A DNA stretch of 64,000 nt from Pochonia chlamydosporia 170 (taxonomy: Eukaryota > Ascomycota > Sordariomycetes > Hypocreales > Clavicipitaceae). This document shows, piece after piece, positions 10,792-22,519 of the stretch. The notes under the pieces were generated by a model, which did not search any database, was not told the origin of the DNA, and saw nothing but the letters and a program-made list of their open reading frames with translations. Location: the NCBI RefSeq assembly GCF_001653235.2, contig NW_019154045.1, positions 62,001 to 126,000 of the forward strand, read 5' to 3'. The first letter of the stretch is position 1, and the number at the start of each line of letters is the position of its first letter. The position numbers were made by a program, and so were the translations under genes.

Positions 10792-13596
10792 CGACCAAGT
10801 TTCTCACATATTGGGTAACTGGAGGAAAGTCCCGGAGCAGGTGCCCCAGCGATTATATACATATGAAACATTTTCATCGACATAATATCGCCTCTTCTCC
10901 ACCCGAGGTGAATCAAAATGACGGACCCTCACTGCCAGGGCTATGGAGATCTCCATCTTGATGTTATCCTCGCGATTAAGCTCGCGCTCCGAACAGCCCC
11001 TGAGCAATTATCTCTTTTGATCGCGTGGCATTTCTTCCGGGACGGTACGAAGTACATACTCGCATGCCCATAATCGCGTAGCCTTTGCAAAGGTGGATCC
11101 GAGGACTCACTTTCGGTTCTACAATACTCGTGTTCGACGCTGCCTGCAAATGATAATTTGCAGGTCACGGACGTCGTTGGTTCGTTTAATGACAATAACT
11201 CTTTCAGCCGTATTGTATACGTATGGGCTTTCGCATACCTGTAGTGTCTTACATCTGAGTCAAGGCTAACGCACAGATCCGAAAAAAAGCAAGGAAGCTT
11301 CATGATTATCACTCCCAAAGCATTCGAGATTTGGTAAATTTACATGTAAACCTTCTTCATGCGGGATATAGGTCGTTTTTTTTCTTCAATAAAAGCAAAG
11401 CTCTTTCGTTTCAATGCTTCGCATAAAAGTAACAGCCTCCTCGAGGCGTATGGATGAATCTGTTTCTTGTGAGGAGGATTCAGAGCTTGGCGGGAACTTT
11501 TTGACCCCAGAAGCAACAACACCAAATGTGGTGCCACATGCGCGGACCCTTTCTTGACTGACTAACAAGATAATTAGTGTAAATAACGTACCAAGTCATT
11601 TAAGAATCAAACCTTGAGCTAACGAATCGGAATCCGTCCGCCGGACGCTCAACTTCGGGACACTACCGAGGGGCGATAGTCTTTAGGCAACTGGGTCGGC
11701 CACTCATGAAGTTCGTTTTCCGATGTCCAAAGTATCATATTCACACAGAGATATTTCCCAAAGCCTCCCATACTGTTGGCCCCCACAGTGGCTGATCCTT
11801 TTGGCTGCCAAGTTCTCGTCATATAAGACTGAACTTTGGTTGCCCAATTTTCACATGCATGCTGCCTTGTGCTACAAGTGCAAACCGGAGATGACAGAAA
11901 AGGGCAAAAAGAGCGTGGAATTCTCATTCGGTGTAATTGGTCTCCTCTATGCCTCCCTGGACAACAGCCGTTCTTTCCATCCCTGGTTGTCATCCAAACG
12001 TTGTCCGGGTGTCACTACTGTGTGGCGGCAGCTGAATCGGGCCGGAATTTCATCTGTGCTTTGTCGCTTCACCTTCCATGTTAGGCACACTCATTTAGTT
12101 ATGATGATGGTAAGCTCTTACTGCATATTACCAAATGTAATGTCTCATTCTAAGGAAAGCCAAGCCAACTGCAACCGTTAGATCGCAAGCCGCTGATGTA
12201 GTTTCCCTGAACCAACTCTTACAACATGCCCTCGTCAGCCAAACACACAGTAAAGTCCCAAGAAAATCAGTCGTCGGCTTCTCAATGCCGGTTGAAGCTC
12301 CACAACTTCGGCGACTTCAGTCAACTGGTCCCGATTGGGCAGTTTGGCTAGGTTGGTAAGCAACGAGGGATTGAACAGGCTACCACCGCGGATCCAAAGA
12401 TAGCAACGCTTGCCCGTCATTGAGCCAAGGTTGATTGCTTGGGTAATTATTATATCATCATTCCGTTTGAGCTTGGCAAAACGGAAGATATCTGACGATT
12501 TATCGGAAACAGCTTCATCCGCCCAGATTCCGTACGACTCTGATATTACGAGTTTTCTTGGCATCACTTGCTGTGACCGTCCTATAACGCTACCTTAGAA
12601 CTCATACCGTAGCATATACGATACATATGGCTGGAGACAATATTTTACAATGCAATTGCCTTGCCGCAGTACAATTCATGGCATCCCATACAGCTTGGAG
12701 ACCAACACCAACGAAAGCACGACTTCAAGAAAAACACCATCGCCAGGCAGGGGGGTCGGGAAGTGCGAGAGTTAGTATTCCTTGCTGACCAACCCTTCGC
12801 CGCAAATCTGCGTCTTTGAGTTTTCCGACTTCTAGCACAGCGTTTTGTGCTGGGTGGTATCATTACACAATCGCATAGATGAGGCTCTAAATGAGACCCT
12901 AGGAACTGGCGGACTTGGCCGTCTCGACCCAGCGAATCGCGACTTCGCAAGATTTACCCGTCCGAGAATGGTAAATACGTGAGGTCTAGTGTCGTCATAT
13001 CGGAGAAGAATATCCAAGTAGTTCACTTCCACCGGATGAGGGTGAATACTCACGGACGGCCTGAATGGCCAAGGGCCCCTGCCCACGAGAACCGACCTTC
13101 ACCTTGGCGTAGCGGCTGCCGGAGGGGTCTAATGACAGGTCAGACTCCCGGAAGCCTACAGTCAGCGTCACGTAATCCTATTTCACCCAGAGGGTTCCCC
13201 CTTCAGAGCCATGACCGTAGCCTATCTGACCAGACCTTTCTACGCTCGCGGCTATAGCTCCTAAGGAGCCATGATGCCTTGGAACCGAAATACACGTAGC
13301 AATGGGAATGGACGTCGTGAATGGCGAAGATGAAGAGTTGCCCATCACATTGAAGCCAAAAAAGTCGTGTATATTCCTACATTGTGTGTATGCTTGCAGA
13401 TGTGGTTCTACATGCAGATGCTGTCATGAGTTTTTCGCCATCGAGTGATTCTGTGCATGGACCATGATGCAATTCTGTGCGTCCCATACTTATATTAAAC
13501 TTTTGGTACTGCACTCTCTCACGTTCCATCCTGCATAGAACCAATTTCATGCTACCTTCCGGGTTAATACATGTTCCAATAAACAAAGGATGACAC
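10792..13596. other. 2.8 kb between PKS and PLP enzyme, no gene supported
   Basis: The left part is the PKS promoter. A minus-strand frame at 12235-12567 (110 residues) has fairly protein-like composition, but no recognisable domain, splice partner or signal, so I do not call it; it could be a remnant. Frames at 11649-12181 overlap each other on both strands and look random. The region near 13100-13130 carries CGG/CCG triplets of the kind fungal regulators bind, but without a clear repeat. Confidence 0.4.
10853..10859 (-). promoter_or_regulatory. TATA box of the PKS gene
   Basis: On the minus strand TATATAA lies about 62 bp before the ATG at 10791. The only ATG between them is followed at once by a stop codon. 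This position fits either of the two candidate starts (10791 or 10737). Confidence 0.45.
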
Positions 13597-14957
13597 CTAC
13601 CGTCGTAATCCTTCAGCCACAATCCTTGGCTCCTGAGTATAGACCATTCTATACCAACCCACCTCACCGTGCTCCTCCTTCGGATGTAAGAAGACGCCCC
13701 CGTCCAAAAGTCTCTGGGAGAGGTCAAACTCAGGGTCTACGGTACCTTGAACCAGGTATGGAGACAAGTCAACATATACAAAGAAACCAGCATTAGCCGG
13801 CACAAAGTCTATACCCAGGTTCAGTAACCCTGTTGTCATAAATTCGTAGGCCACTGCTATCTTGAACCGAGAGCTAGCCAGGAATGCGTTGTACCAGTCT
13901 CGGTCTTCCAACATTGCGCTCACAATGGCTACAGAAGCACCCGAAGGGTTGTGAAAGCGAGTTGTCATCTGGACTACCTTTAATATGAAAGGATTTCGCG
14001 TGACAACACAACCGATACGCAATCCAGCCGCCCCAAGGTCTTTGCTAAAGCCGTAGGTCACATGCAGTAGTTGATCATCAATGATTCCCGGCGCGATCGA
14101 TAACACAGAAGTGAAGGGTGGAAGTTCGTCCCTGAACACTGATGATGCATAGACTTCGTCGCTGATCAAATGGATTTGGTGCCTTTGACAAAACTTCATA
14201 ATCTCCGTAAGCGTTTGCCTTGGGTAGCAACGTCCGACTGGATTGTTGGGATTGACGATGAGAAGGGCTCGTATGTTTACTCCACCGACGCGAGAGGCAG
14301 CCAATGTTTTCTCAAAGGCATCGACAACTCCCGGATCAAAGGCATCCTGCCAGGTCATGTCGGCGTAAACCATTTTCAGACCAGCTTTGTTTCCGAAATC
14401 GAGTTCCAGCCGGCCATAGACGGGCTTGGAAGTCATGATAGCATCGCCGGGATCTCCTACAGCCCAGCCTAAGATTTCGTGCATGGCAGTTGCCGCGCCA
14501 GTGATTCGGATTTCGCTGCCATCTAACGGTCGAGAAGGCTTAAAATGCTCATTTAGATGCTGGGCTAGAAGCACGGGCAGTTCCACTCCGCCAGCCGTAC
14601 TGTACTTGTAGGTGAATGCAGCTTGGGGTATTGAAACCTGAGAGTAGATGTAGATGTCAGTGCGGCCAAATCTACAATACAATCCGACAACAAAACCTTG
14701 TTCCGAATGCAGACTCACCCTGTCACGATTAAAGTCCTCCAGTTCCTGGTGAACGAGAGGCTAACACCAAGATCAATCAGTATGTTTCCAGATAGACTTG
14801 TTTGAGCCCCGGAACAGCTTACATTCTCAGCAGTAGCAAAGGTTACTAGCCCGTCTGGGTTCTCGTCAGGTGAATAGGTCCCTCTTGGAGCCCATCGCCA
14901 CGGTAAATCGAGAGCACGAATCAGCTCACGTCCTCGGTGGGAGATTGATTCGTTCAT
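13597..14957 (-). CDS. ACC-synthase-like class I/II PLP-dependent enzyme (aminotransferase or C-S lyase type)
   Basis: Fold-type I PLP enzyme. Exons 14957-14823, 14760-14719 and 14637-13597 give 405 residues. The N-terminus carries NPDGLVTFATAEN, the start pattern of 1-aminocyclopropane-1-carboxylate synthase-like proteins. Further marks are NPNNPVG (residues about 188-194), SDEVY with the PLP-ring Asp219, GFSKDLGAAGLRIG with the Schiff-base Lys258 and phosphate-binding Arg266, and a C-terminal substrate-carboxylate Arg389 (WYRMVYT). Fungal relatives include plain aminotransferases and C-S lyases such as the gliotoxin enzyme GliI; sequence alone does not decide between them. It shares the minus strand with the PKS and lies next to an amino-acid permease, which suggests an amino-acid-linked step in the same pathway. 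The stop at 13597 could be bypassed by an intron (donor GTAGGT at 13600-13595, acceptor about 13536), which would add about 50 residues down to 13377. Confidence 0.88.
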
Positions 14958-15728
14958 TTTGAAAGATACTTTTTAAACGGTACATCTGGCAAGAGAGCCA
15001 AGATGTAGGAGTAGCCAGCCTCAAAGACTTTATTTGGTCACCAGATCACACGCCCTTCTCTTCCATTTGAAGTTTTCTACAACCCGTAACACATCTGTGG
15101 CGTCAATACTTCTGCAAAGGGAAAATGCTCTCATCCAGAAATGGATAATGCTCAGGCACAGGGTTCTCCGCAAGCGGGCATGGGGAGCCGTGTTCCGTAT
15201 CTATACGAGCTATATTCTCCACCTGGGGCATTGGCGATTACGTATGGAGAGAGACATCAACGGAATTTGGATGTATCCAATATCGCTTGGCAAATAGCTG
15301 TTACGAGTGCCAGCCACACATCAATGGTAGCGCGGACTCAAAGCGCCGGTATTTAGGGGCAAATAATCCATGATCACCCTACCATGTTAAGGACTTGAGA
15401 ACTAACGCCGTTTGCTCAGGGATCGACTCCGAAATGATATGAATGAACAAAGGATGATCATCTGGGTAAGATGTCAACAGAAACTAACATTATATACGGG
15501 CTACTGCTATGTTCTAGATGTTCTAGGAGCTAAAGCAATCTGCGAAGTCTCTACATAGCAGCGGTCTGGTATCCCTTTAGGGCGGCCACCAGTAAAGACT
15601 CTCGGTGATCCGTTATCACGTCTATCAAGACAGACTTGTAAATACATTTAGATCCAACTGCACGTTGCACAGCAATGCCCACCATGTCCTCTCATGGCAA
15701 AAGTATCTTCTTGCGGCACTCGTAGGCT
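14958..15728. other. Intergenic between PLP enzyme and permease
   Basis: This contains the promoter of the PLP enzyme and the 3' region of the permease, both transcribed leftward. An AATAAAG-like element near 15025-15035 on the minus strand may act as a weak TATA. No gene seen. Confidence 0.45.
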
Positions 15729-17543
15729 TTAGAACAACCACGAAACAAGCGCATACAACTTGCGGCCCCAACTGCCATGAGGTCTGGCCTCCTCCCGCTC
15801 TTTCTGGCGAGCATCATATCTAGCCTTTTCCTCTGCGACAGTAATCGCGGGGACACCGGTGATAAGATCAGCATCCGCTGCTCTCACGTATGAAGTCTTG
15901 GTGACGAACTTGTAACCCAAGTACATAGCCAAGTAAATCGGGAGGCCAATGTAGCCCAGGATAAATTTCTTATAGTCAAACTCATCACCAACAAAGAGTT
16001 CAGCTCCTTTGGTGATTATAAGGACTGTAAGGAATGCCAGGGCAATGTATGATCCCATTATGCCAAACGGCGCTCTGTAAGCAACATAGGCAGGATCGAC
16101 TCCTTGAACAGACTGAGCCCGACGGAACCCGATGTGGCATAGCAAAATAGACATCCAAACCAAAAGACCTATAGAAGTAAGTGACGGTACATGTGGGGGG
16201 CTCAGAGGAAGTATTGACTGATCTTACCGAAAACAGTTACGCAGCTTGTAAGGTAGCCGAAGACTTTGGCACCGCTCTGTGCAACGGACATGTATGCCAG
16301 GCCACATGCCAGTATGCAAACTATGACAGACACCCAAGGCACCCCGTTTCGAGTTGTGCGAGCAAGAAATTTAGGACCTTTTTTATCTACTGCAATACCG
16401 TATAGTCCTCGAGAAGAGATGTAAAGGTCCGAGTTGGCTGCCGAAAGAACGAAGAGAACTATGCACCCGTTGATGACATGGTCAAGACCCCTGACGCCAG
16501 CGAGCTTGACAGCTACAACGAAAGGCGAGGCGGCGGCAGATTTTTCAGCCTTAATCGCGAATGCAAGCGCCTTGGAATTGTAGGGGATCACCATGCCAAG
16601 GAAGAAGACAGACAGAACGTAGAAGAAAAAGATGCGATAAAAGCTCAAGCGAACAGCTCGTGGCATGCTCAGGCGGGGATTCTTGGACTCGCCAGCCGTA
16701 ACGGCCACAAGCTCAGTGCCTGTGAATGCATAAACGGCAGTTACCATGGCAGACCAGACCCCCAGAAAGCGGCCAGCGTCTCCTTTTGCCTTGAACTCCG
16801 CGAATGGGCCGGGATCGCGCCAGTATCGAAAGCCTGGTCGATCACCAGACGGACCACCACCGACGGCAAGAATGAAAAGTAGGAGGATAATGCCTACCAT
16901 GGTAAGCACTTTGAGTATCGATAGCCAAAACTCCACTTCGCCGAATGTCCGTACGTTGACGATGTTGATAAGAATGATCCCAACGAGGGCAACAGTGATG
17001 AAGACGGCTGGGTTGACGCTGTTGCCAACCCAATACTTCATTACCAGAGCAAATGCGGACAGCTGATTAGCCGTACCAATCATGTATTTGAAGCAATACG
17101 TGTAGCCTGTTGCGAAGCCAAGTGCCGGGTCGACGAAGCGCGTGGCGTAGCCGCCGAATCCTTGCGTCAAGGGCATGTAGGAGACCATCTCGCCCAGAGC
17201 GGTCATGATGACAAAAACAATGCAGCCTACAATTATGTAGTCTATAAGTACTCCGGCAGGGCCTGACGAAGCTAGGGCAGAGCCTCTGTATCAGTTCAGT
17301 TAGCCTCCGTGTTGGATCATTAAAGATATGGTGAAGTGTTGGCGAGTATTCTTACGTTCCAATGAGTAAACCCGTTCCCATCGCGCCACCAAGAGCAATC
17401 ATGGTCATGTGGCGAGTTTCCAGTCTCTTTTGGAGCATATGCCCCGACGTGTCTTCAAGACTGGCATTTTTTTCTGTCAGTTCGATGTCAATGTCCTCGT
17501 GCTGAGTGGCACTCGGCTGAGTGCCGATCTTAGTGTCGGGCAT
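15729..17543 (-). CDS. Amino-acid permease, fungal YAT/APC family
   Basis: Plasma-membrane amino-acid/proton symporter. Exons 17543-17356, 17285-16228 and 16168-15729 join in frame to 561 residues, the usual size. A hydrophilic N-terminus of about 45 residues leads into MTMIALGGAMGTGLLIGTG, the signature start of transmembrane segment 1 in AAPs. Later come ALGEMVSYMP, residues near 250 (TGTELVAVTAGESKNP), which is the family-typical YAFTGTE..GE.KNP block, and about 12 hydrophobic segments in all. The tail ends in a conserved-looking aromatic stretch (LYALVSWLF). Substrate cannot be read from sequence; the family carries general, lysine/arginine or proline substrates. It lies between the PLP enzyme and a divergently transcribed regulator, so it may be cluster-linked and supply or export an amino-acid substrate (inference). 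Confidence 0.93.
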
Positions 17544-18806
17544 GTTCGTATTTTGTCTGTCTCAAAGATGTTTCTCAGAATCAGGAGGAACCTTTTTTTG
17601 GCAGAATGGAAGAGACTGCTGAGAAGGATCAACGATGAGGCATGACTGACGAGCATTTATACCCACATTCGATATCGTCAAGGTGGCCCATGTGGCCATG
17701 TCCCCCGCATTCTTGTGGTATGTACATGTATTATTGAAATAAGAAGGTTGCGAGGATCGTGGTTGGTGTAAGTCGTTTATTTTCATCCAACCAATTTGAT
17801 CCGACCCGCATCTGTTCAACCCCAACTTGTTGGATCTACTTAGCTAGCAACAAATGAGTCCACTCCCAACTTTGTACGACGAAGAACGTAGACCAAGACT
17901 ACTGGTAGCTAACTGCACAATCCCTGCGCATTTTTCATGGTGTACTGAAATAAATACACCAACAAGAGATGGCACCATCTATGTTAGGAAGTTGCTAAAC
18001 GTATCACTCCGCACAAACGATGAGGGAAAAGCGCCAGACAGTTTGCTCCTTTGGCTCCAAATACGCTTGGCCTATATCGACCGTCCGACAGCCGGCCGGA
18101 TATCTCCTTGACAGTCAAGTCTATCCTGACAAATTGGGTTTAGCCCACATTCCCAATTTGGATAATGCTGGATTTGAACGGCGTCAGGTGCGGGGATTCC
18201 ATGTGGACTAGGCCAACGTTAAGAGGGCCGCTTTTTAACCTTACTTTTATTAATGCAGCGCGGAGCTTACAACTTATTATTACCCACGCCGAGTGTCGGC
18301 ATCACTCATCTTGGCTGCTTGACATTTCATCAAATATCAATTGGATAATTACGGTGGCGTTTCGGTGGCTGATTCAACGGCTGAGCACCACAACACCGCA
18401 ATCCGGAGTTCGTGTCCGTGCGTTCAACGGCTTCCAACATCCAACAGACTGGGCATGGCCCTGCTTCATCCTCGGCCGCTCCAGACTGCTGTTACGACAA
18501 CACGAGCTCGTTCAATCCAATCCGCGGCGCTCGGAAGGCGGGTCATCGGATAAAATCCCATGTGCGGTAGCCCGCTACAAGAAAGCGTCCGGCATTGAAG
18601 AGTTGAGGATGGCGTGAGGATCCGAGTCATGAGAATAACTGGTCGCTGGCAGGACGCGCCTTCCACGTACAGCCAGATCACCAGACAGCTTCAACTGTGT
18701 ATTGGTGCCTCAGGCTTACCGTTAATTCAAGTTCCAAAGCTGGGTGGTATTTCGGGTCATCGTAGGAATGTTGATATGACTCCCTAATGTGAGTCTGCGC
18801 CTAACA
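17544..18806. other. Divergent promoter region between permease and transcription factor
   Basis: About 1.26 kb separates two divergently transcribed genes, so both promoters lie here. It contains several CGG/CCG triplets (for example 18090-18102, GCCGGCCGG), possible sites for a fungal regulator. Short frames are present but none resembles a protein. Confidence 0.45.
17655..17661 (-). promoter_or_regulatory. TATA box of the permease gene
   Basis: TATAAAT on the minus strand lies about 112 bp before the ATG at 17543, a normal spacing for fungal TATA promoters. Confidence 0.5.
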
Positions 18807-20572
18807 ATGCAGGGAGATAATTTTACGTTCATCGGCCTCAGCGGCCAAGTCGACTTAGATATACAAGCAACAAACAAGCTTGTCAGATCCCATGTCATGC
18901 GGAGATACCGACGTCAGCAGAAGTCATCGAGCCCGAAAGAAGAGGATTCTCAGCTACGTGTCGAGGACAAGTGGTTCCCAGACTCATGTTCTGCTGAAGA
19001 TTTCCCATCTTTGGCAATTTTCCTTACATGGACATTTCTCCAACCGAAACGACTTGGTTAGACCTTTGGACAGCAATTAGTTCAAGAACCAAAACCCCGG
19101 CAAGGCAAAACATAGCTACCAGAGAACAACAGTCAACGTCTGCATATCACTCGACATCTTCTGACATCCGGACGTGGTTAGATGGCGAGATTGACCCCTT
19201 TTCAAGTCTCCTCATAAATATGAATCAGCGTTCACTTGTTTTGCTGCGACAAAGTAAGTTCTTACTGTGAGCTGTGATCCTCTCCGGTGTTCCTCGACAT
19301 TTCGGTCAACAGGACGCTCATCCATGATCTTCCAGATGCATCATCACCCCTACGAACTTCAGTTCATGCAGATCCTAGTGGCATCTACAAAAGAATTTGC
19401 AGCAAGGATCCGGCCTGGTTGTTCATGCATCTCTATTATGCTGCTCGTCGCTTTTCACAGTCGTCAAATGGATTTGACTGTGAAGCTACGAAATATCTAT
19501 TGCAGTCCGAATCTGCTGTCAGTCACAGCACAAGGGAATCACCTTACATGATTGATGACTCAACAATTGCGACAGTAGCATGCCTTGCAAATATAGAGGT
19601 ATGTGCGTACGGGGCATACGATGGGACAATGCTTTTTCCTTACCCTGAATACTGACCCCCTCGTAGAATCTGAATGGTGAAGCTTCGACTGCCTACATCC
19701 ATATGGGCGGTCTGAAACGGATGGTACAAATTAGGGGTGGTTTGCCGAAACTAGGAATGCAAGGCATCCTCCGCCGCATGGTCCAGTGGTGAGTTCAAGC
19801 GGTCGTACAAATGGTCTTCGATTCTGACACTTGAGAAAGGTCAGATTTACTTACCAGCTTGAACTTGGAGACCGTCCCTCATTTTTCACCTACTCTACCT
19901 GAAAATTCGTTTGAACTATGGCATTTTACTCCCGCCCCTGTACAAGATAAATATCACCTCGTGACCAATCCAGAATTGGCAACCATCACAACCCAGAAGC
20001 ATCATATTATTGTCAGTCACGTGTTGATCTCTCTTCACCAACTCGCAACTTTTCTTAACTCGGTAGGTGATGGGCTGCTACCATGGGATGCTTCTTATCC
20101 CGATAGGGTACATGAAATAGAGTACAGCATAGCATTATCCCTCTATGGTGACCATGTTATTGCTGAAAATGACGACAAAGTCGAAATCGGGCACTTACTG
20201 CTCCAGGCGGCGCTCCTACATATCTACACAAACTTGCGACAGACACCAGTGGGTGGTACAATTCGAGATACCCTTCTGTCCCGCTTGAGAGCGTTGTTGA
20301 GCAGTATGGATCTGGCTCATCACTCCAGAAGGTTCCCCGCTGAGATGGTCTGGGTCTTAATCATTGGCATCTCTGCGGCTGTTGGTCCTACTCAGGCCAA
20401 ATTTCTGCATGAGGCTCGGCAAGTATGTGTCAAAAGCCAGACTAGAAGTTGGATAGAGGTAACCGATCTACTTCAAAGCATGCCAGCGTTACTCGATGCG
20501 TGTATGGCTACATGCGCAGACATGTGGCTCCGCAGTCAAAGGGACGAGAGCGGCTGTAAGTTTGACAAATGA
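18807..20572 (+). CDS. Fungal-specific transcription factor (PF11951/DUF3468 type) without a zinc cluster
   Basis: Likely nuclear regulator of the neighbouring cluster. My exon model is 18807-18987, 19062-19253, 19336-19598, 19667-19788 and 19840-20572, giving 496 residues with frame kept throughout. The donors of introns 2 to 4 are good (GTAAGT, GTATGT, GTGAGT); the first intron donor is weak (GTTCTG; GTGTCG at 18958 is an alternative). The N-terminus (FTFIGLSGQ, then KLVRSHVMRRYRRQQ at about 30-45) is the typical opening of PF11951 proteins that lack the Zn2Cys6 domain. Next comes the family mark G-x-IDPFSSL, then a helical body (DPAWLFMHLYYAARRF, LANIENLNGEASTAYIHMGGLKRMVQIRGG). No C6 motif is visible, so it may act through a partner or bind DNA through the basic stretch. 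It diverges from the permease and is the only obvious regulator near the PKS. Confidence 0.82.
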
Positions 20573-21078
20573 AACTTCAGTACTTGAGCCCGTCAAGATG
20601 CAACTTTGCATTGAACACATCTCTGCCATTTAACGTGTTCATGCTGACGAAGCCCGTCTAAGAACGCATCCCCCGCAATCCAATCCACACACTTGCCGCC
20701 GTGTTTCCAGCCCCATACTGATTGAGAGAAACGCAATCTGCGCTTTAAGAGAATATTCCGGCGAGACGATGGGATAGGTTTCGCTTGAATTTCCATAAAA
20801 CTAACGCGGCTTTGATAAGAATATGTTATGTAGATACAATATGTACCATCAAAGAACAGGCACAGCAACGCACATTCGCTGTTGAACCCGTCCCAGCTAA
20901 CCTATGCTGGACAACACGGCGCAGAATATTGCAAGCTGTCAAGCGGCCCGTTGACCCAGCCTTCAACCGTTGAAACTATATACTCCATGAAAGAATGCAA
21001 GATCACCGCGGCTTATCAATTCCCCCTTACCCGGAGTCCTTTTTCGCATGTGTAGGCTACTCTGTGTTGTCCAATAAA
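20573..21078. other. Convergent intergenic region
   Basis: Lies between the 3' ends of the transcription factor and the secreted phosphoesterase. No gene seen. Confidence 0.5.
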
Positions 21079-22519
21079 CTACTGTCCCGTCTGTGTAGTA
21101 GAGTTGACAACTTTGGGCATCCTCAATGGTGCATTTTTGCGCAAGTGCGTGCCAATAAGATGATCAAAAGACGGTGCCTTCTCAACACGGGGGTTATAAG
21201 GTGCAAAATCCCAAAGATAGCCCAGTGTACGCAGAATTGAGGTCGCATGGTATGAGACAGCATCGCCATCCGAGTTGCGACCCTTCTGCTCAACCGAGGC
21301 TGACACCCACGGAGACACAAGCCAGGTTGGCATACGACCACCCAGACGATTGAACTTGAATGTGTAGTCTTGACCGGTAGGCGTAGTCTCCGTGTAGGTC
21401 AGATTATCCGGCCGCGTAGCTTGAGGAGGGTGGACGTGGTCGTGAAAACCGCCCGTTTCGTCAAACGTGATTATCCACATAATCTCGTTCCACTGCGGAC
21501 TTGCGCGCAGCGCCTCGTAGACATCCTTGATTAGTTGCTCGCCGTCTGAAACGCGCCCTTCTGGATGCATTGAGTTTGTGCCCAAGCCACAGCACGAGGG
21601 GTTGATGTAGGCCAAGTCTGGGAGTTTACCGCTGGCAGCGTCCTTGTAGAAGCTGTCCATGAAGACGATCCGGTTCGTGTTATTGCTGTCATACGTCCAC
21701 TTAAACCATCGGGCGTCTTGTATCGACGTATCAACCAGGTAGTCTTTCCACTCCCGGCCCAATTCAGTTGCCTGCTGGAAGATGGACTTTTGTTCCATGG
21801 TGTTGTAGCCAAAGTCGTTTTTACCCTTGCCAGCGGAAGTGCCAGAACACAGAGCCACGCGGTTGGGGTTTGTGGGCTATTGCTGATGTTAATCATTGTG
21901 AACTTTCCCAGCTTCTTAGAAAGACTTGAGGGCAGGAAAGGACAGGGATACGCACGCCAGGGATGTCAGAATGCCAGTTGTTGAAAACAACATAATTCCG
22001 ACTTAAGCTAGTGATAACCGGGATCTGCTTCTCAGTATAATAATTGAGCACTTCCCTCTTCAGTACCTCTTCTTTCTCCTTTCCACTGTAGAGGCGGCGC
22101 TGCTCTGTCAGGAAGCCCTTCATGTTAGGGTGTAGCTTGCCAGCCTCAATCGCCTCGTTATCAGGAGTAAACGATCCGTAGAATTGAAGGTTGTTTCCGG
22201 AAAGGGAGTGGTTTGGGTCGTTGATAATAGAGTCATAGTCACAGGCTTCGGCACAACCCGAGCCCTGGTCAGGCAGACTGATATTGAGGGGATTGCAGTA
22301 TGGTCCTGTCTGGATGGGGTTATCCAATCCGGGGATGGTCTGGCCTCCCATCAAGTTGTCAAACGAGCGGTTCTCCATAACCATGATAACCACCGTCTTT
22401 ATCTTGTTTCTTAGATTCATGATGGAGGCCGAGGATCCTGAACGGTACGACACCCCAACGTTCGGGGACGCCACCGTCGCCGTCGCCACGGCCAAAACAA
22501 GGAGAATATTCCGGTGCAT
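21079..22519 (-). CDS. Secreted phosphoesterase family protein (phospholipase C / acid phosphatase type, PF04185)
   Basis: Probable secreted hydrolase of phosphate esters, either phospholipids or low-molecular phosphate. Exons 22519-21956 and 21876-21079 (intron donor GTGCGT) give 453 residues. A signal peptide spans 1 to about 18. The metal-binding blocks of the family are present: VMENRSFDN (Glu49, Asn50) near the N-terminus, HPEGRVSDGE near 292, and FDETGGFHDHVHPP with Asp327, Glu328, His333 and His335. Cysteines in the first 100 residues (PYCNP, GCAEACD) suit an extracellular protein. Fungal relatives include the AphA-like acid phosphatases and non-specific phospholipases C; I cannot decide which. 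It is not obviously part of the PKS cluster. Confidence 0.9.

Noticed and set aside
12235..12567. 110-residue minus-strand frame in the PKS/PLP-enzyme gap
   Set aside because: Composition is fair but there is no domain, partner exon or promoter; could be a remnant, not claimed as a gene.
18807..19335. Apparent frameshifts in the transcription factor
   Set aside because: An intron at 18988-19061 and one at 19254-19335 (GTAAGT..TTCCAG) restore one frame, so the gene looks intact.
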